Below, in pieces: positions 18,264-26,946 of a stretch of 53,770 nt of DNA. The stretch is from Actinomycetota bacterium. Lineage in GTDB: Bacteria > Actinomycetota > Acidimicrobiia > Acidimicrobiales > UBA8592. The stretch covers positions 1-53,770 of the forward strand of contig CACFFD010000006.1 in NCBI GenBank assembly GCA_902565595.1, read 5' to 3'. Below the pieces are notes generated by a model. That model searched no databases and was not told the DNA's origin. It saw only the letters and a program-made list of their open reading frames with translations. Position numbers and translations under genes: made by a program. Numbering within the stretch: position 1 is the first letter of the stretch; each line of letters opens with the position of its first letter.

Positions 18264-19301
18264 ATGGAATCAGATAAAGCACTTGATATGGCGTTAAGCC
18301 AAATTGAAAAACAATTCGGTGAAGGCGCCGTAATGAAAATGGGTGAAAAGACTACAATGCAGATTGAGTCAGTCCCCACAGGAGCTTTAGCTCTTGACCT
18401 AGCTCTTGGCGTTGGCGGTTTGCCGCGAGGACGCATAACGGAGATTTATGGACCTGAGTCTTCAGGAAAATCAACTCTTGCAACACATGTTGTAGCTGAA
18501 GCACAACGTAATGGAGGAATCTGTGCATATATCGACGCGGAACACGCTATGGATCCGGTGTATGCGAGAGCTATTGGTGTTGACGTAGATGAATTATTGA
18601 TTTCACAGCCTGATAATGGCGAACAGGCTCTTGAAATTGTTGACACACTTGTACGCTCAGGAGCTATTGATGTCATAGTTATTGACTCAGTAGCAGCTCT
18701 TACCCCACGTGTTGAGTTGGAAGGAGAGATGGGGCAGAGTCATGTAGGTTTGCAAGCGCGTCTTATGTCACAAGCTCTTCGGAAATTAACAAGTAATTTA
18801 AACAAGAGTAAAACTATATGTATTTTTATTAATCAACTCCGAGAAAAAATCGGAGTGATGTTTGGATCTCCCGAAACTACGCCAGGTGGTCGCGCTCTTA
18901 AGTTCTATTCCTCAGTCCGCTTAGATATTCGTCGAATAGAATCTCTGAAGTCAGGAGTTGAAGTAGTAGGGAATCGAACCAGGGTAAAGGTTGTTAAGAA
19001 TAAATGTGCCCCTCCATTCCGACAAGCAGAATTTGACATTATGTATGGGAAAGGGATCAGTCGTGAAGGCTCACTTCTTGATACCGGTGTTGATATGGAC
19101 ATAGTGAAAAAATCTGGAGCTTGGTATACCTATGAAGGTGAACAGCTCGGTCAAGGAAGAGAAAAAGCAAAAATTTTCCTGAGTGAAAACCCTGAAATTA
19201 TGATGGAAATTCAAAATCGAATTTGGGAAACTGTCCATCCAGATGCTGAGGAAGATCAATTTACAGAAGCCGATGATCAACCAATTTCAATTGAAGATTA
19301 G
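18264..19301 (+). CDS. recA: Recombinase RecA
   Basis: RecA forms filaments on single-stranded DNA, drives strand exchange and triggers LexA self-cleavage. The 345-residue protein has Walker [10 protein letters not shown] at 63-71, the IDAEHAMDP region, [11 protein letters not shown] (Walker B), and [22 protein letters not shown] (motif region including loop L2). Acidic C-terminus is typical. No intein. TAAGAGGTAAGC before ATG 18264 supplies a weak Shine-Dalgarno. No recX follows; miaB comes next after 54 bases. Under LexA control from the box at 18142. Confidence 0.98.
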   Translation: MESDKALDMALSQIEKQFGEGAVMKMGEKTTMQIESVPTGALALDLALGVGGLPRGRITEIYGPESSGKSTLATHVVAEAQRNGGICAYIDAEHAMDPVYARAIGVDVDELLISQPDNGEQALEIVDTLVRSGAIDVIVIDSVAALTPRVELEGEMGQSHVGLQARLMSQALRKLTSNLNKSKTICIFINQLREKIGVMFGSPETTPGGRALKFYSSVRLDIRRIESLKSGVEVVGNRTRVKVVKNKCAPPFRQAEFDIMYGKGISREGSLLDTGVDMDIVKKSGAWYTYEGEQLGQGREKAKIFLSENPEIMMEIQNRIWETVHPDAEEDQFTEADDQPISIED

Positions 19302-19355
19302 TCAATGAATGTAAATATTGGTGCTAGGTGAAATGATTGCCTCTACCCTATAAGG

Positions 19356-20819
19356 GTGAATGATCAGTACATAATCCAGACCTTTGGGTGTCAGATGAAC
19401 GAACATGACTCCGAACGCATATCTGGAATTCTCGAAAGCTCCGGTTTAAAAAGAACGGAACAGGTAACAGATGCTGACGTCATTGTATTGAATACCTGTT
19501 GCATTCGAGAAAACGCTGATAATAAGTTCTATGGCCACTTAGGGAATTTAAAGCAACTAAAAGAAAAAAATCCAGAGTTAAAGATTCTTGTTGGTGGTTG
19601 TCTAGCGCAAAAAGATCAGGAATTAATTCGTGATAGGGCCAAGCACGTGGATGTTGTTTTTGGTACACATAACCTAAACCGTGTAGCGGACCTTCTAAAT
19701 TTGAGTAGAAGCGAAGGTCCGATTGTCGAAATTGTCAATCAGGAGGATGTAGGCGGAGAAGTTTCCTTCGATTCTGCCTTTCCAGTTCGCCGAGAGTTGC
19801 AGCATGCTGCTTGGATGACTATCCAAAGCGGATGCGATAATTCGTGCGCTTTTTGTATCGTCCCACAAGTGCGTGGAGCTGAGATTAGTCGGCCTTTTGG
19901 AGACCTTGTTGAAGAAGCCAAACGCGTCATATCTGAAGGAGTAATTGAAATAACTCTTTTAGGACAGAATGTAAACAGCTATGGGAGGGATCTTACAACT
20001 CAACTTAGGAGTTCGGTCCCAGACTTGAAAGATAGCTATCTTGCAGGAGAGCACTGGGCCCAAGATGTAAAGCGACGCCCTCGTACTCTTTTCCCTGACC
20101 TACTTCGAGAAATTGGGTCGATAGATGGTGTGCAGCGTATACGATTTACGAGCCCTCACCCGAAAGACCTTCGTCGTGAAGTTATCGAAGCAATGGCAAC
20201 TACAGATGCAGTTTGTGAGCATTTACATTTCCCTTTGCAATCTGGGAGTGACCGAATTCTTGCAGCAATGCATAGGGGATACAACAGGGCAAAATACTTG
20301 GAAAGATTAAATGAAGCCCGGCAACTTATTCCAGACCTTGCAGTAACTACTGACATTATTGTCGGCTTCCCTGGAGAAACGGAAGAGGACTTTGAAGAAA
20401 CACTTTCCTTAGCTGCCGAAGCTGAATTTGATGGAGCGTATACGTTCATTTTCTCTCCCAGGCCAGGAACAGAAGCTGCGGACATGGTAGATAGTTTTTG
20501 TGATCCGGAAATCGTAACTCAGCGGTATGAACGGTTACGAGCAGTCATACTGCGATCTGGACTTCGGAAGCATGAAAGCCGTATAGGAAAAAGAGAAGAG
20601 GTTATTGTTGAAGGGCCGAGTAAAAAAGATTCCAACGTAACGACAGGAAGAACTAGACAAAATAAGTTAGTCCATTTCATTTCTCCTAAAAAACTTCCTA
20701 TCGGTTCGGTAGCAATTGTTGAAATTGCTTCTGCGTCGCCTCATTATCTAAATGGGAACTTTGATGAGGTAATTACTATGCCGGCTCGTAAAACCCGAAT
20801 ACCCGTGGTAGCCGTGTGA
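19356..20819 (+). CDS. miaB: tRNA-2-methylthio-N6-dimethylallyladenosine synthase
   Basis: MiaB adds the methylthio group at position 2 of i6A37 in tRNAs. The three auxiliary-cluster cysteines are C12 (FGCQMNEHDSE), C48 (NTCCI) and C82 (GGCLAQ); the radical-SAM cysteines are C160, C164 and C167 (SGCDNSCAFC). A TRAM domain ends the protein. At 487 residues it is longer than typical (~440-450); an extra ~30-residue stretch lies near residues 213-244, after QNVNSYG. GTG start at 19356. It overlaps miaA, which makes the i6A substrate, by 4 bases: the two steps of one modification are coupled. Confidence 0.95.
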   Translation: MNDQYIIQTFGCQMNEHDSERISGILESSGLKRTEQVTDADVIVLNTCCIRENADNKFYGHLGNLKQLKEKNPELKILVGGCLAQKDQELIRDRAKHVDVVFGTHNLNRVADLLNLSRSEGPIVEIVNQEDVGGEVSFDSAFPVRRELQHAAWMTIQSGCDNSCAFCIVPQVRGAEISRPFGDLVEEAKRVISEGVIEITLLGQNVNSYGRDLTTQLRSSVPDLKDSYLAGEHWAQDVKRRPRTLFPDLLREIGSIDGVQRIRFTSPHPKDLRREVIEAMATTDAVCEHLHFPLQSGSDRILAAMHRGYNRAKYLERLNEARQLIPDLAVTTDIIVGFPGETEEDFEETLSLAAEAEFDGAYTFIFSPRPGTEAADMVDSFCDPEIVTQRYERLRAVILRSGLRKHESRIGKREEVIVEGPSKKDSNVTTGRTRQNKLVHFISPKKLPIGSVAIVEIASASPHYLNGNFDEVITMPARKTRIPVVAV

Positions 20820-21745
20820 ACCCTGTTTCTGACTCTCCGGTTCTTTCGATAGTCGGAACAACGGCATCAGGGAAATCTTCAATAGCTATGGTATTGGCTC
20901 GAGAAATTCCCAATGTTGAAATCGTTTCCATTGATTCCATGCAGGTCTATCGCGGGATGGACATTGGTACTGCAAAACCATCCGTCCAAGATCAAATAGA
21001 AGTAGCCCACCATATGATAGATCTTGTAGATCCAAGTATTGAATACTCTCTAAGTGAATTCCAGAGCGAAGCAATAAACGCTATCGAAGAAATTGAAGGC
21101 CGAGGAGCAGTTCCCCTTCTTGTGGGGGGAACAGGGCTACATCTTCGAGCTGTCATAGACAATTTTGAAATTCCAAAGCAGTATCCAACAGTTGGTAAGG
21201 AGCTAAGTGGCGAAGTGGATACCACAAAGCTACACAAACTCTTAACTCAACTTGATCCAGTTGCAGCAGATCGTATGGAGAATACAAACCGGCGAAGGGT
21301 CCTTCGTGCATTAGAGGTAACTCTAGGAAGCGGAAGGCCATTTTCGAGCTATGGGCCGGGGATGCAAAAATATGGACCTACTAGATTTCGCATGGTAGCC
21401 CCAAAGTGGGAGAGGGAAGAGGTTAATCGGCGTATTGACGAACGTTTCAAAAAGCAGATGGAAATGGGATTTCTCGAAGAGGTTCGCGAATTAAACAGGA
21501 ACTCTGAAGGGTTGTCTCGTACAGCACGACAGGCGTTAGGGTACCGTCAATTTCTAGACCACCTAGATGGAGTCTTTAGTCTCGATGAAGCTATCGATGT
21601 TGCGAAGCGACAGATAAGAAAATTTGCTCGGAGGCAAGAGCGCTGGTTTATTAGAGACCCACGTATCCAATGGTTTGATATTGAGAGAAATCCGCTAGAG
21701 ATGCTCCCTGTTCTTATGAAAGAATGGCGACATGCAACTAGTTAA
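20816..21745 (+). CDS. miaA: tRNA dimethylallyltransferase
   Basis: MiaA transfers a dimethylallyl group to A37 of tRNAs that read UNN codons. The 309-residue protein has P-loop GTTASGKSS at 14-22, DSMQVYRGMDIGTAKP, and the C-terminal TRQALGYRQF and KRQIRKFARRQERWF motifs. GTG start inside the end of miaB; 14-base overlap with dapF. Part of a compact run miaB-miaA-dapF-hflX-dapC; a miaA-dapF-hflX order is common in actinobacteria. Confidence 0.96.
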   Translation: MNPVSDSPVLSIVGTTASGKSSIAMVLAREIPNVEIVSIDSMQVYRGMDIGTAKPSVQDQIEVAHHMIDLVDPSIEYSLSEFQSEAINAIEEIEGRGAVPLLVGGTGLHLRAVIDNFEIPKQYPTVGKELSGEVDTTKLHKLLTQLDPVAADRMENTNRRRVLRALEVTLGSGRPFSSYGPGMQKYGPTRFRMVAPKWEREEVNRRIDERFKKQMEMGFLEEVRELNRNSEGLSRTARQALGYRQFLDHLDGVFSLDEAIDVAKRQIRKFARRQERWFIRDPRIQWFDIERNPLEMLPVLMKEWRHATS

Positions 21746-22535
21746 GTACGAAGGACTCGGAAATAAGTTTCTTGTAACCATAGCGGATACTGTTCCTGAA
21801 GAAAGCAGTGAGCTGGCACTTAAGTTCTGTGATCCCGAAAACGGCTTTGATGCAGATGGGTTAATCTTTGGGACTCCTTCCACTTCGAGTGGCATAGATA
21901 TCCACATGACGTTGTTTAACGCTGATGGAAGTTCTGCAGAAATATCAGGTAATGGGATTAGGTGCTTAGCTCAAGAGATCTTTTCAAAAACAGAAGAAAC
22001 ATCGTTGCAGATTTTGACAGGTTCGGGGGTCCGTAACGTTAATCTCGATAATCTTAACGGCGAAGTGGCAAAAATTAGTGTTGATATGGGGACAGTGCGC
22101 GATGGCCCTGATCTACCTTTATTGGATTTCTTGAATCATGACTCTATTGAAATAGTTCAAGCGGCTACAGCTGATATAGGAAATCCCCACGTTGTGATAG
22201 AGGTAGAAACTCTGGAAGGCGTAGATGTAGCTGGAGCAGGACCCCATATCGAATCCCTCTGGCAACCAGTGGGAATTAATGTTCATTTTCTTAAAGCTGA
22301 GAGTAGAACAGCATTCTCAATGCTGACTTGGGAACGTGGTGCGGGTGTAACTGCAGCCTGTGGAACCGGAGCGTCGGCTTGTGCGTATGTCGCAAATGGC
22401 TGGGGCCTGATTGAAGAATCATCGGAAGCGTTGATGGCAGGGGGAGTAGCGCAGGTTCAATTAGCAAACGGAAAAGTTTTGTTAACTGGAGAGTCAATTC
22501 GAGTTACAGAATTTGAGGTTCCTGATCATGGGTGA
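21732..22535 (+). CDS. dapF: Diaminopimelate epimerase
   Basis: DapF converts LL- to meso-diaminopimelate, the cell-wall crosslinker and direct lysine precursor. The 267-residue protein has both catalytic cysteines: Cys 78 in GNGIRC and Cys 209 in TAACGTGAS. ATG 21732, overlapping miaA by 14 bases; overlaps hflX by 8. It is a later step than dapC and dapE, both downstream in this window. Confidence 0.96.
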   Translation: MQLVKYEGLGNKFLVTIADTVPEESSELALKFCDPENGFDADGLIFGTPSTSSGIDIHMTLFNADGSSAEISGNGIRCLAQEIFSKTEETSLQILTGSGVRNVNLDNLNGEVAKISVDMGTVRDGPDLPLLDFLNHDSIEIVQAATADIGNPHVVIEVETLEGVDVAGAGPHIESLWQPVGINVHFLKAESRTAFSMLTWERGAGVTAACGTGASACAYVANGWGLIEESSEALMAGGVAQVQLANGKVLLTGESIRVTEFEVPDHG

Positions 22536-23877
22536 TGACACAACAGGAGTCAGAGATGAAACACATCGTGGAGGTTTTGGCGACCTTGGAGGAGAAGAGC
22601 GAGGCCTTATCGATAGGTCATTTAGAGAGCGAATAATTGCGGTGGGCTTCGTGGAGGAAGGAAAAAATGAAGCATCAATCAAGCTTGAGCTAGAGGAACT
22701 TTGCCGACTGATAGATACAGCCGGTGCTGATGTTGTGGAGATTGTGATTCAGAGAAGGTCTTCCCCTGATCCAGCGACTTATATAGGGAGAGGTAAAGCT
22801 AGAGAAATATATGATATGGCAGAGTCTCTGGATATCGACACGGTGGTTTTTAACGATGAGTTGACACCGGGGCAACAGTTTAACCTTGAGAAGATTTTCC
22901 ACCGTTCCGCATTGGATCGAACAGCGGTGATACTCGATATTTTTGCCCAGAATGCCAGCACTCCTGAAGGGAAAGCACAAGTGGAGTTAGCGCAGTTACA
23001 GTACCGGCTTCCTCGGCTTAAGGGTCAAGGCCGCAACTATAGCCAGCAGGCAGGCGGGATAGGGACACGTGGCCCAGGCGAAACTAAACTTGAGGTAGAC
23101 CGCCGTCGTCTGGTCCGCAGAGTACATAAATTGCAGCGCCAACTAAGGGCAGTTGGTTCGCATAGGAGAAATCAATCAAAAAGACGGCGACGTTCCTACA
23201 ATCAGTCAGTTGCGATAGTGGGCTATACCAATGCTGGAAAATCCACTCTCCTGAATCTTCTTGCAGATTCAGATTCGGTTGTAGCAGATCGGCTATTCGC
23301 AACTTTGGATCCGTTGACACGTCGTATTCAGCTTCCGGGCGGAGAGTCAATATTTGTTACCGACACTGTGGGGTTTGTTCAAAAGCTCCCACACCAATTG
23401 ATTGAGGCCTTTAAAACTACTTTGGATGTAGTGATTGAAGCCGATCTTCTTCTACATATTGTTGACTGCAGTCATGCTTCACCTGAAACCCAAATAAAAG
23501 CGGTTCGAAGTGTCCTCGAAGAAATTGGTGCAGGTGACATACCAGAAATTCTTGTTTTTAATAAAGCAGATAGATCTGATCCTTCTGAATTGCTCATGCT
23601 TTACCCTGATTCAGTTGCGATTTCTTCTTACACTGGAGCAGGAATAGACAAGCTCCTTTCAGCGGTGGCCGATCAGCTCAGAGTAGTTTGGGATGTAGTT
23701 GAATTGGCGATTCCATTTGATAGGGGAGAAGTTCTAGCTCAGGTGCATCGAGAAGGACAGGTGCTCACTGAGAATGTGACAGAGGATGGAATGTTGATTC
23801 AGGCCAGACTTGACTCGTCATCTAGATCCCGTCTTGCTCCATTTTTAGTTTTAGAAAGGGGAAGGGATGAGATTTGA
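22528..23877 (+). CDS. hflX: GTPase HflX
   Basis: HflX is a ribosome-binding GTPase that splits stalled or heat-damaged 70S ribosomes. The 449-residue protein has the N-terminal HflX domain (VEIVIQRRSSPDPATYIGRGK), a basic helical linker (~185-225, ending KRRRRSYNQS), G1 GYTNAGKST near 232, G3 DTVGF, and G4 NKAD. ATG 22528 (MGDDTTGVRD) lies inside dapF; an earlier TTG at 22513 is less likely. The stop overlaps the next gene by 11 bases. Confidence 0.95.
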   Translation: MGDDTTGVRDETHRGGFGDLGGEERGLIDRSFRERIIAVGFVEEGKNEASIKLELEELCRLIDTAGADVVEIVIQRRSSPDPATYIGRGKAREIYDMAESLDIDTVVFNDELTPGQQFNLEKIFHRSALDRTAVILDIFAQNASTPEGKAQVELAQLQYRLPRLKGQGRNYSQQAGGIGTRGPGETKLEVDRRRLVRRVHKLQRQLRAVGSHRRNQSKRRRRSYNQSVAIVGYTNAGKSTLLNLLADSDSVVADRLFATLDPLTRRIQLPGGESIFVTDTVGFVQKLPHQLIEAFKTTLDVVIEADLLLHIVDCSHASPETQIKAVRSVLEEIGAGDIPEILVFNKADRSDPSELLMLYPDSVAISSYTGAGIDKLLSAVADQLRVVWDVVELAIPFDRGEVLAQVHREGQVLTENVTEDGMLIQARLDSSSRSRLAPFLVLERGRDEI

Positions 23878-24967
23878 ATTGCCGCCGTACCCGTATGATT
23901 TACTTGATCCATATCGCCTCAAGGCTACTCAACACGATGGTGGAGTCGTTGATCTTTCAGTTGGAACACCGTGTGACCCTCCTCCACAAGAAGCTATTCG
24001 TTCCCTAACTGAATCTGAGAGTGAACGAGGGTACCCTCCCTCGATTGGATCACAAGAATTTCGAAAGAGTTGTCAGCAGTGGGTAAAGCGGTGTTTTGAT
24101 GTCGATCTTGATTTCGAAAGGCATATTGCTTCATGCATCGGCACGAAAGAATTCGTAGTTTCAGCTCCGACCTACCTTCGTCTTCGAACTCCCGACAAAG
24201 ATACAGTCCTATACCCAGAGATTAGCTACCCGTCTTATGCGATGGGGGCTCATCTTTCCGGATGTAGAGCTGTTCCTGTAAAAGTAGATGGAAAAGGTCA
24301 GTTGATACTTGAAGAATTGGAACCCGATGATATTGAGCGCTCCCTGATGCTCTGGGTAAACTATCCGAGTAACCCAACAGGGGCCATAGCAGATTTAAAT
24401 GCTATTGCCGATTGGGGTCGAAGCCACGATGTTCCTATTTTTAGCGACGAGTGTTATGCAGAATTTGTTTGGGGGCGTGAACCTAGTACAGTGCTGACTA
24501 GTGGGCTGTCTGGCGTGGTCGCGGTCCATTCTTTGTCAAAGAGATCCAATCTTGCTGGGATCCGAGTCGGGTTTTATGCTGGCGATGAGGATTTAGTGCA
24601 TTGGCTCAAAGAAGTTAGAAAGCACTCTGGAAAGATGGTTCCAGGTCCAGTGCAGGCTGCAGCTTCCATAGCGTACTCGGACGATCAACATGTTGAAGAA
24701 CAGAAATTAAGATATAGGAATCGATTGGAGTTTCTCCAGTCATGTCTCAAGTCCTTGGATATTGAGTCAGAGTTGCCGCAGGGATCGTTCTACCTCTGGG
24801 TTCATAGCGGGTCAATTGATGCGTGGGATCTGGTTGACCGTTTAGCATCCGAAGTGGGAGCCCTAGCGGCCCCTGGAACTTTTTTCGGATCATCAAACCA
24901 CATTCGAATTGCTGCTGTGCAACCTTTGGAAAAACTTGAGTTAATTTCCGAACGATTATCTCCTTGA
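23867..24967 (+). CDS. dapC: Succinyldiaminopimelate aminotransferase (DapC type)
   Basis: A 366-residue class I/II PLP aminotransferase. Motifs: PSYAMGA, NYPSNPTGA, FSDECYAEF, and HSLSKRSNLAGIRVGF with the PLP lysine near residue 225. Position directly before dapE and after dapF supports N-succinyl-LL-diaminopimelate transamination, as for the actinobacterial DapC. Fold alone cannot exclude another amino-acid substrate. ATG 23867 overlaps hflX; GGGAAGG upstream at 23859-23865. dapE follows after about 98 bases. Confidence 0.85.
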   Translation: MRFELPPYPYDLLDPYRLKATQHDGGVVDLSVGTPCDPPPQEAIRSLTESESERGYPPSIGSQEFRKSCQQWVKRCFDVDLDFERHIASCIGTKEFVVSAPTYLRLRTPDKDTVLYPEISYPSYAMGAHLSGCRAVPVKVDGKGQLILEELEPDDIERSLMLWVNYPSNPTGAIADLNAIADWGRSHDVPIFSDECYAEFVWGREPSTVLTSGLSGVVAVHSLSKRSNLAGIRVGFYAGDEDLVHWLKEVRKHSGKMVPGPVQAAASIAYSDDQHVEEQKLRYRNRLEFLQSCLKSLDIESELPQGSFYLWVHSGSIDAWDLVDRLASEVGALAAPGTFFGSSNHIRIAAVQPLEKLELISERLSP

Positions 24968-25065
24968 GGATCTATTGGGGTTATATGGCGAAACATTCCC
25001 TTAAATGTCTTGTACCATAACGATTCGAAGATAAAACTTGCTACTTGTATCAATTAGGAAAAATA

Positions 25066-26136
25066 GTGACTGAACCAAACCCCTTTGAAATGACTTCTAC
25101 TTTGGTCGCAATCCCTTCCGTCAGTTTTGAAGAGGCAGCAATCGTAGATTTTCTCCATGATAGATTGAACCAGATTCCTTGGTTAGAAACCTCCCGAATT
25201 GGGGACAACTTGATAGCCAGGACGAACATGGAGAAGGGGCAACGTTTATTACTAGGTGGCCATACCGATACTGTCCCAGCGAATAACAACTTGGAACCTC
25301 GTTTGGAAGGGGAGACCCTATGGGGTTTAGGGGCAGCAGATATGAAAGGGGGACTAGCAGTCATGCTTTCGCTAGCAGAAGCAATACCTTCTCCGGCTTT
25401 TGACATGACGTATCTTTTCTATGCCCGAGAAGAGGTCGCAGCTGAACACAGCGGATTAAAAGATATTGTTGACGCTGCCCCTGAGCTCCTTGATGCTGAT
25501 TTGGCTCTTCTGGGAGAACCTACGTCCGGAACGGTTGAGGCAGGTTGTCAAGGAACAATGCGGTTCGTTCTTGAATTGAAGGGTGAGCGAGCTCACACCG
25601 CTAGGCCTTGGATGGGTGTCAACGCAATTCACCGATTGGATAAGGCACTTAATGTCCTTAATGAATATAAAGAGAGAAAGCCTGTAATTGAAGGTTGCGA
25701 GTACCATGAGGCTTTGCAAGCTGTCCGTATCGAAGGCGGTGTCGCTGGAAATGTAGTTCCTGACAGTGTTGCGCTAACTTTCAACCACAGAGTGGCTCCA
25801 GACAGAGACCTTGAAGAAGCTGAAGATTTTATTCGGAGTCTTTTCTCCTCCATTATTGCACCGGAGGATTCACTGATTTTGGTGGACTCAGCTCCTCCTG
25901 CGAAGCCTGGACTATCTAACCCAATGCTGGCCTCAATGATAGGGAAGCACGACCTTCAAGCACGAGCGAAGCTTGGATGGACTGATGTCGCATTTTTTGA
26001 TCAACGAGGAATTCCTGCTGCTAATTTTGGTCCCGGAGACGCAACTCTTGCGCACACTCAAGAAGAAAGAATCACGAAACCTGCCGTGGATTCTTGCTAT
26101 CTAGTCCTGAAGAACTTGATAGAAACTGGTCTTTAG
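25066..26136 (+). CDS. dapE: Succinyl-diaminopimelate desuccinylase
   Basis: A 356-residue M20 metallopeptidase. Metal ligands and catalytic residues appear in GGHTDTVPAN near residue 63, GAADMKGG near 90, YAREEVAAEHSG near 122 (Glu-Glu), and GEPTSG near 155. It removes succinate from N-succinyl-LL-DAP after DapC. The C-terminal ligand His appears in GDATLAHTQEE. GTG 25066 (MTEPNPFEM) has AGGAA 6-10 bases upstream; ATG 25090 is an alternative. It converges with lexA with a 4-base overlap. Confidence 0.92.
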   Translation: MTEPNPFEMTSTLVAIPSVSFEEAAIVDFLHDRLNQIPWLETSRIGDNLIARTNMEKGQRLLLGGHTDTVPANNNLEPRLEGETLWGLGAADMKGGLAVMLSLAEAIPSPAFDMTYLFYAREEVAAEHSGLKDIVDAAPELLDADLALLGEPTSGTVEAGCQGTMRFVLELKGERAHTARPWMGVNAIHRLDKALNVLNEYKERKPVIEGCEYHEALQAVRIEGGVAGNVVPDSVALTFNHRVAPDRDLEEAEDFIRSLFSSIIAPEDSLILVDSAPPAKPGLSNPMLASMIGKHDLQARAKLGWTDVAFFDQRGIPAANFGPGDATLAHTQEERITKPAVDSCYLVLKNLIETGL

Positions 26137-26780
26137 ACCTTCCTGAGCACAGTCACTACTTTGCCAAAGATCTGAACTTGGCCATCTGGATGAGTATTTG
26201 CTTTAAACCTCATCGGGGTCATCGTCGCATTTGCAGGCTCGAGAATAATGTCGTCTCCTTCTTGGTTGAAGGTTTTGACTGTTGCTTCCTCTCCAGGGAT
26301 TCCAGCTACAACGATCTGTCCTGAATCCGCTGTTTCCTGTTTTCGAGCAACAACAAAGTCTCCAGCAAAAATTCCAGCCTCAATCATAGAATCACCGCGA
26401 ACTCTCAACATGAATAACTCCCCTTCCCCAGTGAGGTCAGAGGGGAGAGGCATAACTTCTTCCACATTTTGGGCAGCAAGCACTCCAGCTCCTGCTGCGA
26501 CATCGCCAACAAGAGGCACATGGGTTACCGGTCGACGATCAATAACAGCACCGGAACCAGCGTCCCAATGGACTTCGATCGCACGATTTTTTGTTGGGTC
26601 TCTGCGAAGATACCCACGGTCTTGAAGAGTGTTCAAGTGGTTGTGGACTGTTGACGGGGAATTGAGTCCAACAGCTTGTCCGATTTCACGAACTGTTGGA
26701 GGGTACCCCTTATCGCGAATTGTACTATCTATGAATTCCAAGATTTGTGATTGGCGGGTTGTAAGGGGAGTATCAGACAT
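26133..26780 (-). CDS. lexA: SOS repressor LexA
   Basis: LexA represses SOS genes until RecA filaments trigger its self-cleavage. The 215-residue protein has a winged-helix DNA-binding domain (residues 1-~70, with GYPPTVREIGQAVGLNSPSTVHNHL spanning the recognition helix; quoted only as landmark ends GYPPTVREIG and STVHNHL), an Ala96-Gly97 cleavage site in VAAGAG, and the catalytic dyad Ser131 (RGDSM) and Lys169 (ATVKTF). GAGGAGACAAA precedes the ATG at 26780. Upstream lie four LexA boxes, so it autoregulates. Divergent from the LysM gene. Confidence 0.97.
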   Translation of the reverse strand: MSDTPLTTRQSQILEFIDSTIRDKGYPPTVREIGQAVGLNSPSTVHNHLNTLQDRGYLRRDPTKNRAIEVHWDAGSGAVIDRRPVTHVPLVGDVAAGAGVLAAQNVEEVMPLPSDLTGEGELFMLRVRGDSMIEAGIFAGDFVVARKQETADSGQIVVAGIPGEEATVKTFNQEGDDIILEPANATMTPMRFKANTHPDGQVQIFGKVVTVLRKV

Positions 26781-26835
26781 TTTGTCTCCTCATGGTCCAG
26801 ATTTAGAGCTTTTAAAGGAAAATTAAATTACATGG

Positions 26836-26864
26836 TTGTAATCGAACATATGTTCGTATATATT
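26836..26864 (+). promoter_or_regulatory. Promoter for the LysM gene
   Basis: TTGTAA at 26836-26841 and TATATT at 26859-26864 are 17 bases apart, with LexA box 1 filling the spacer. It points rightward to the LysM gene, giving a leader of about 75 bases that contains boxes 2-4. Confidence 0.55.
26843..26856 (+). promoter_or_regulatory. LexA box 1 (lexA/LysM gap)
   Basis: CGAACATATGTTCG, a perfect palindromic match to the actinobacterial SOS box, in the spacer of the rightward promoter. Confidence 0.92.
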
Positions 26865-26871
26865 GATTCTA

Positions 26872-26885
26872 GGAACAAATGTTCG
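26872..26885 (+). promoter_or_regulatory. LexA box 2
   Basis: GGAACAAATGTTCG, one mismatch at the first base from the perfect box; starts 29 bases after box 1. Confidence 0.85.
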
Positions 26886-26886
26886 T

Positions 26887-26900
26887 AGAACCTATGTTCG
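26887..26900 (+). promoter_or_regulatory. LexA box 3
   Basis: AGAACCTATGTTCG, starts exactly 15 bases after box 2. GAAC and GTTCG halves are kept. Confidence 0.8.
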
Positions 26901-26901
26901 C

Positions 26902-26915
26902 CGAACAATTGTTCG
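26902..26915 (+). promoter_or_regulatory. LexA box 4
   Basis: CGAACAATTGTTCG, a perfect palindromic box, exactly 15 bases after box 3. A consensus leftward -35, TTGACA on the minus strand (26922-26917), lies directly beside it, and box 4 would fall in the spacer of that candidate lexA promoter, though the matching -10 is poor. Confidence 0.88.
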
Positions 26916-26946
26916 ATGTCAAGTATATAACAAGGAATTATTGGAA

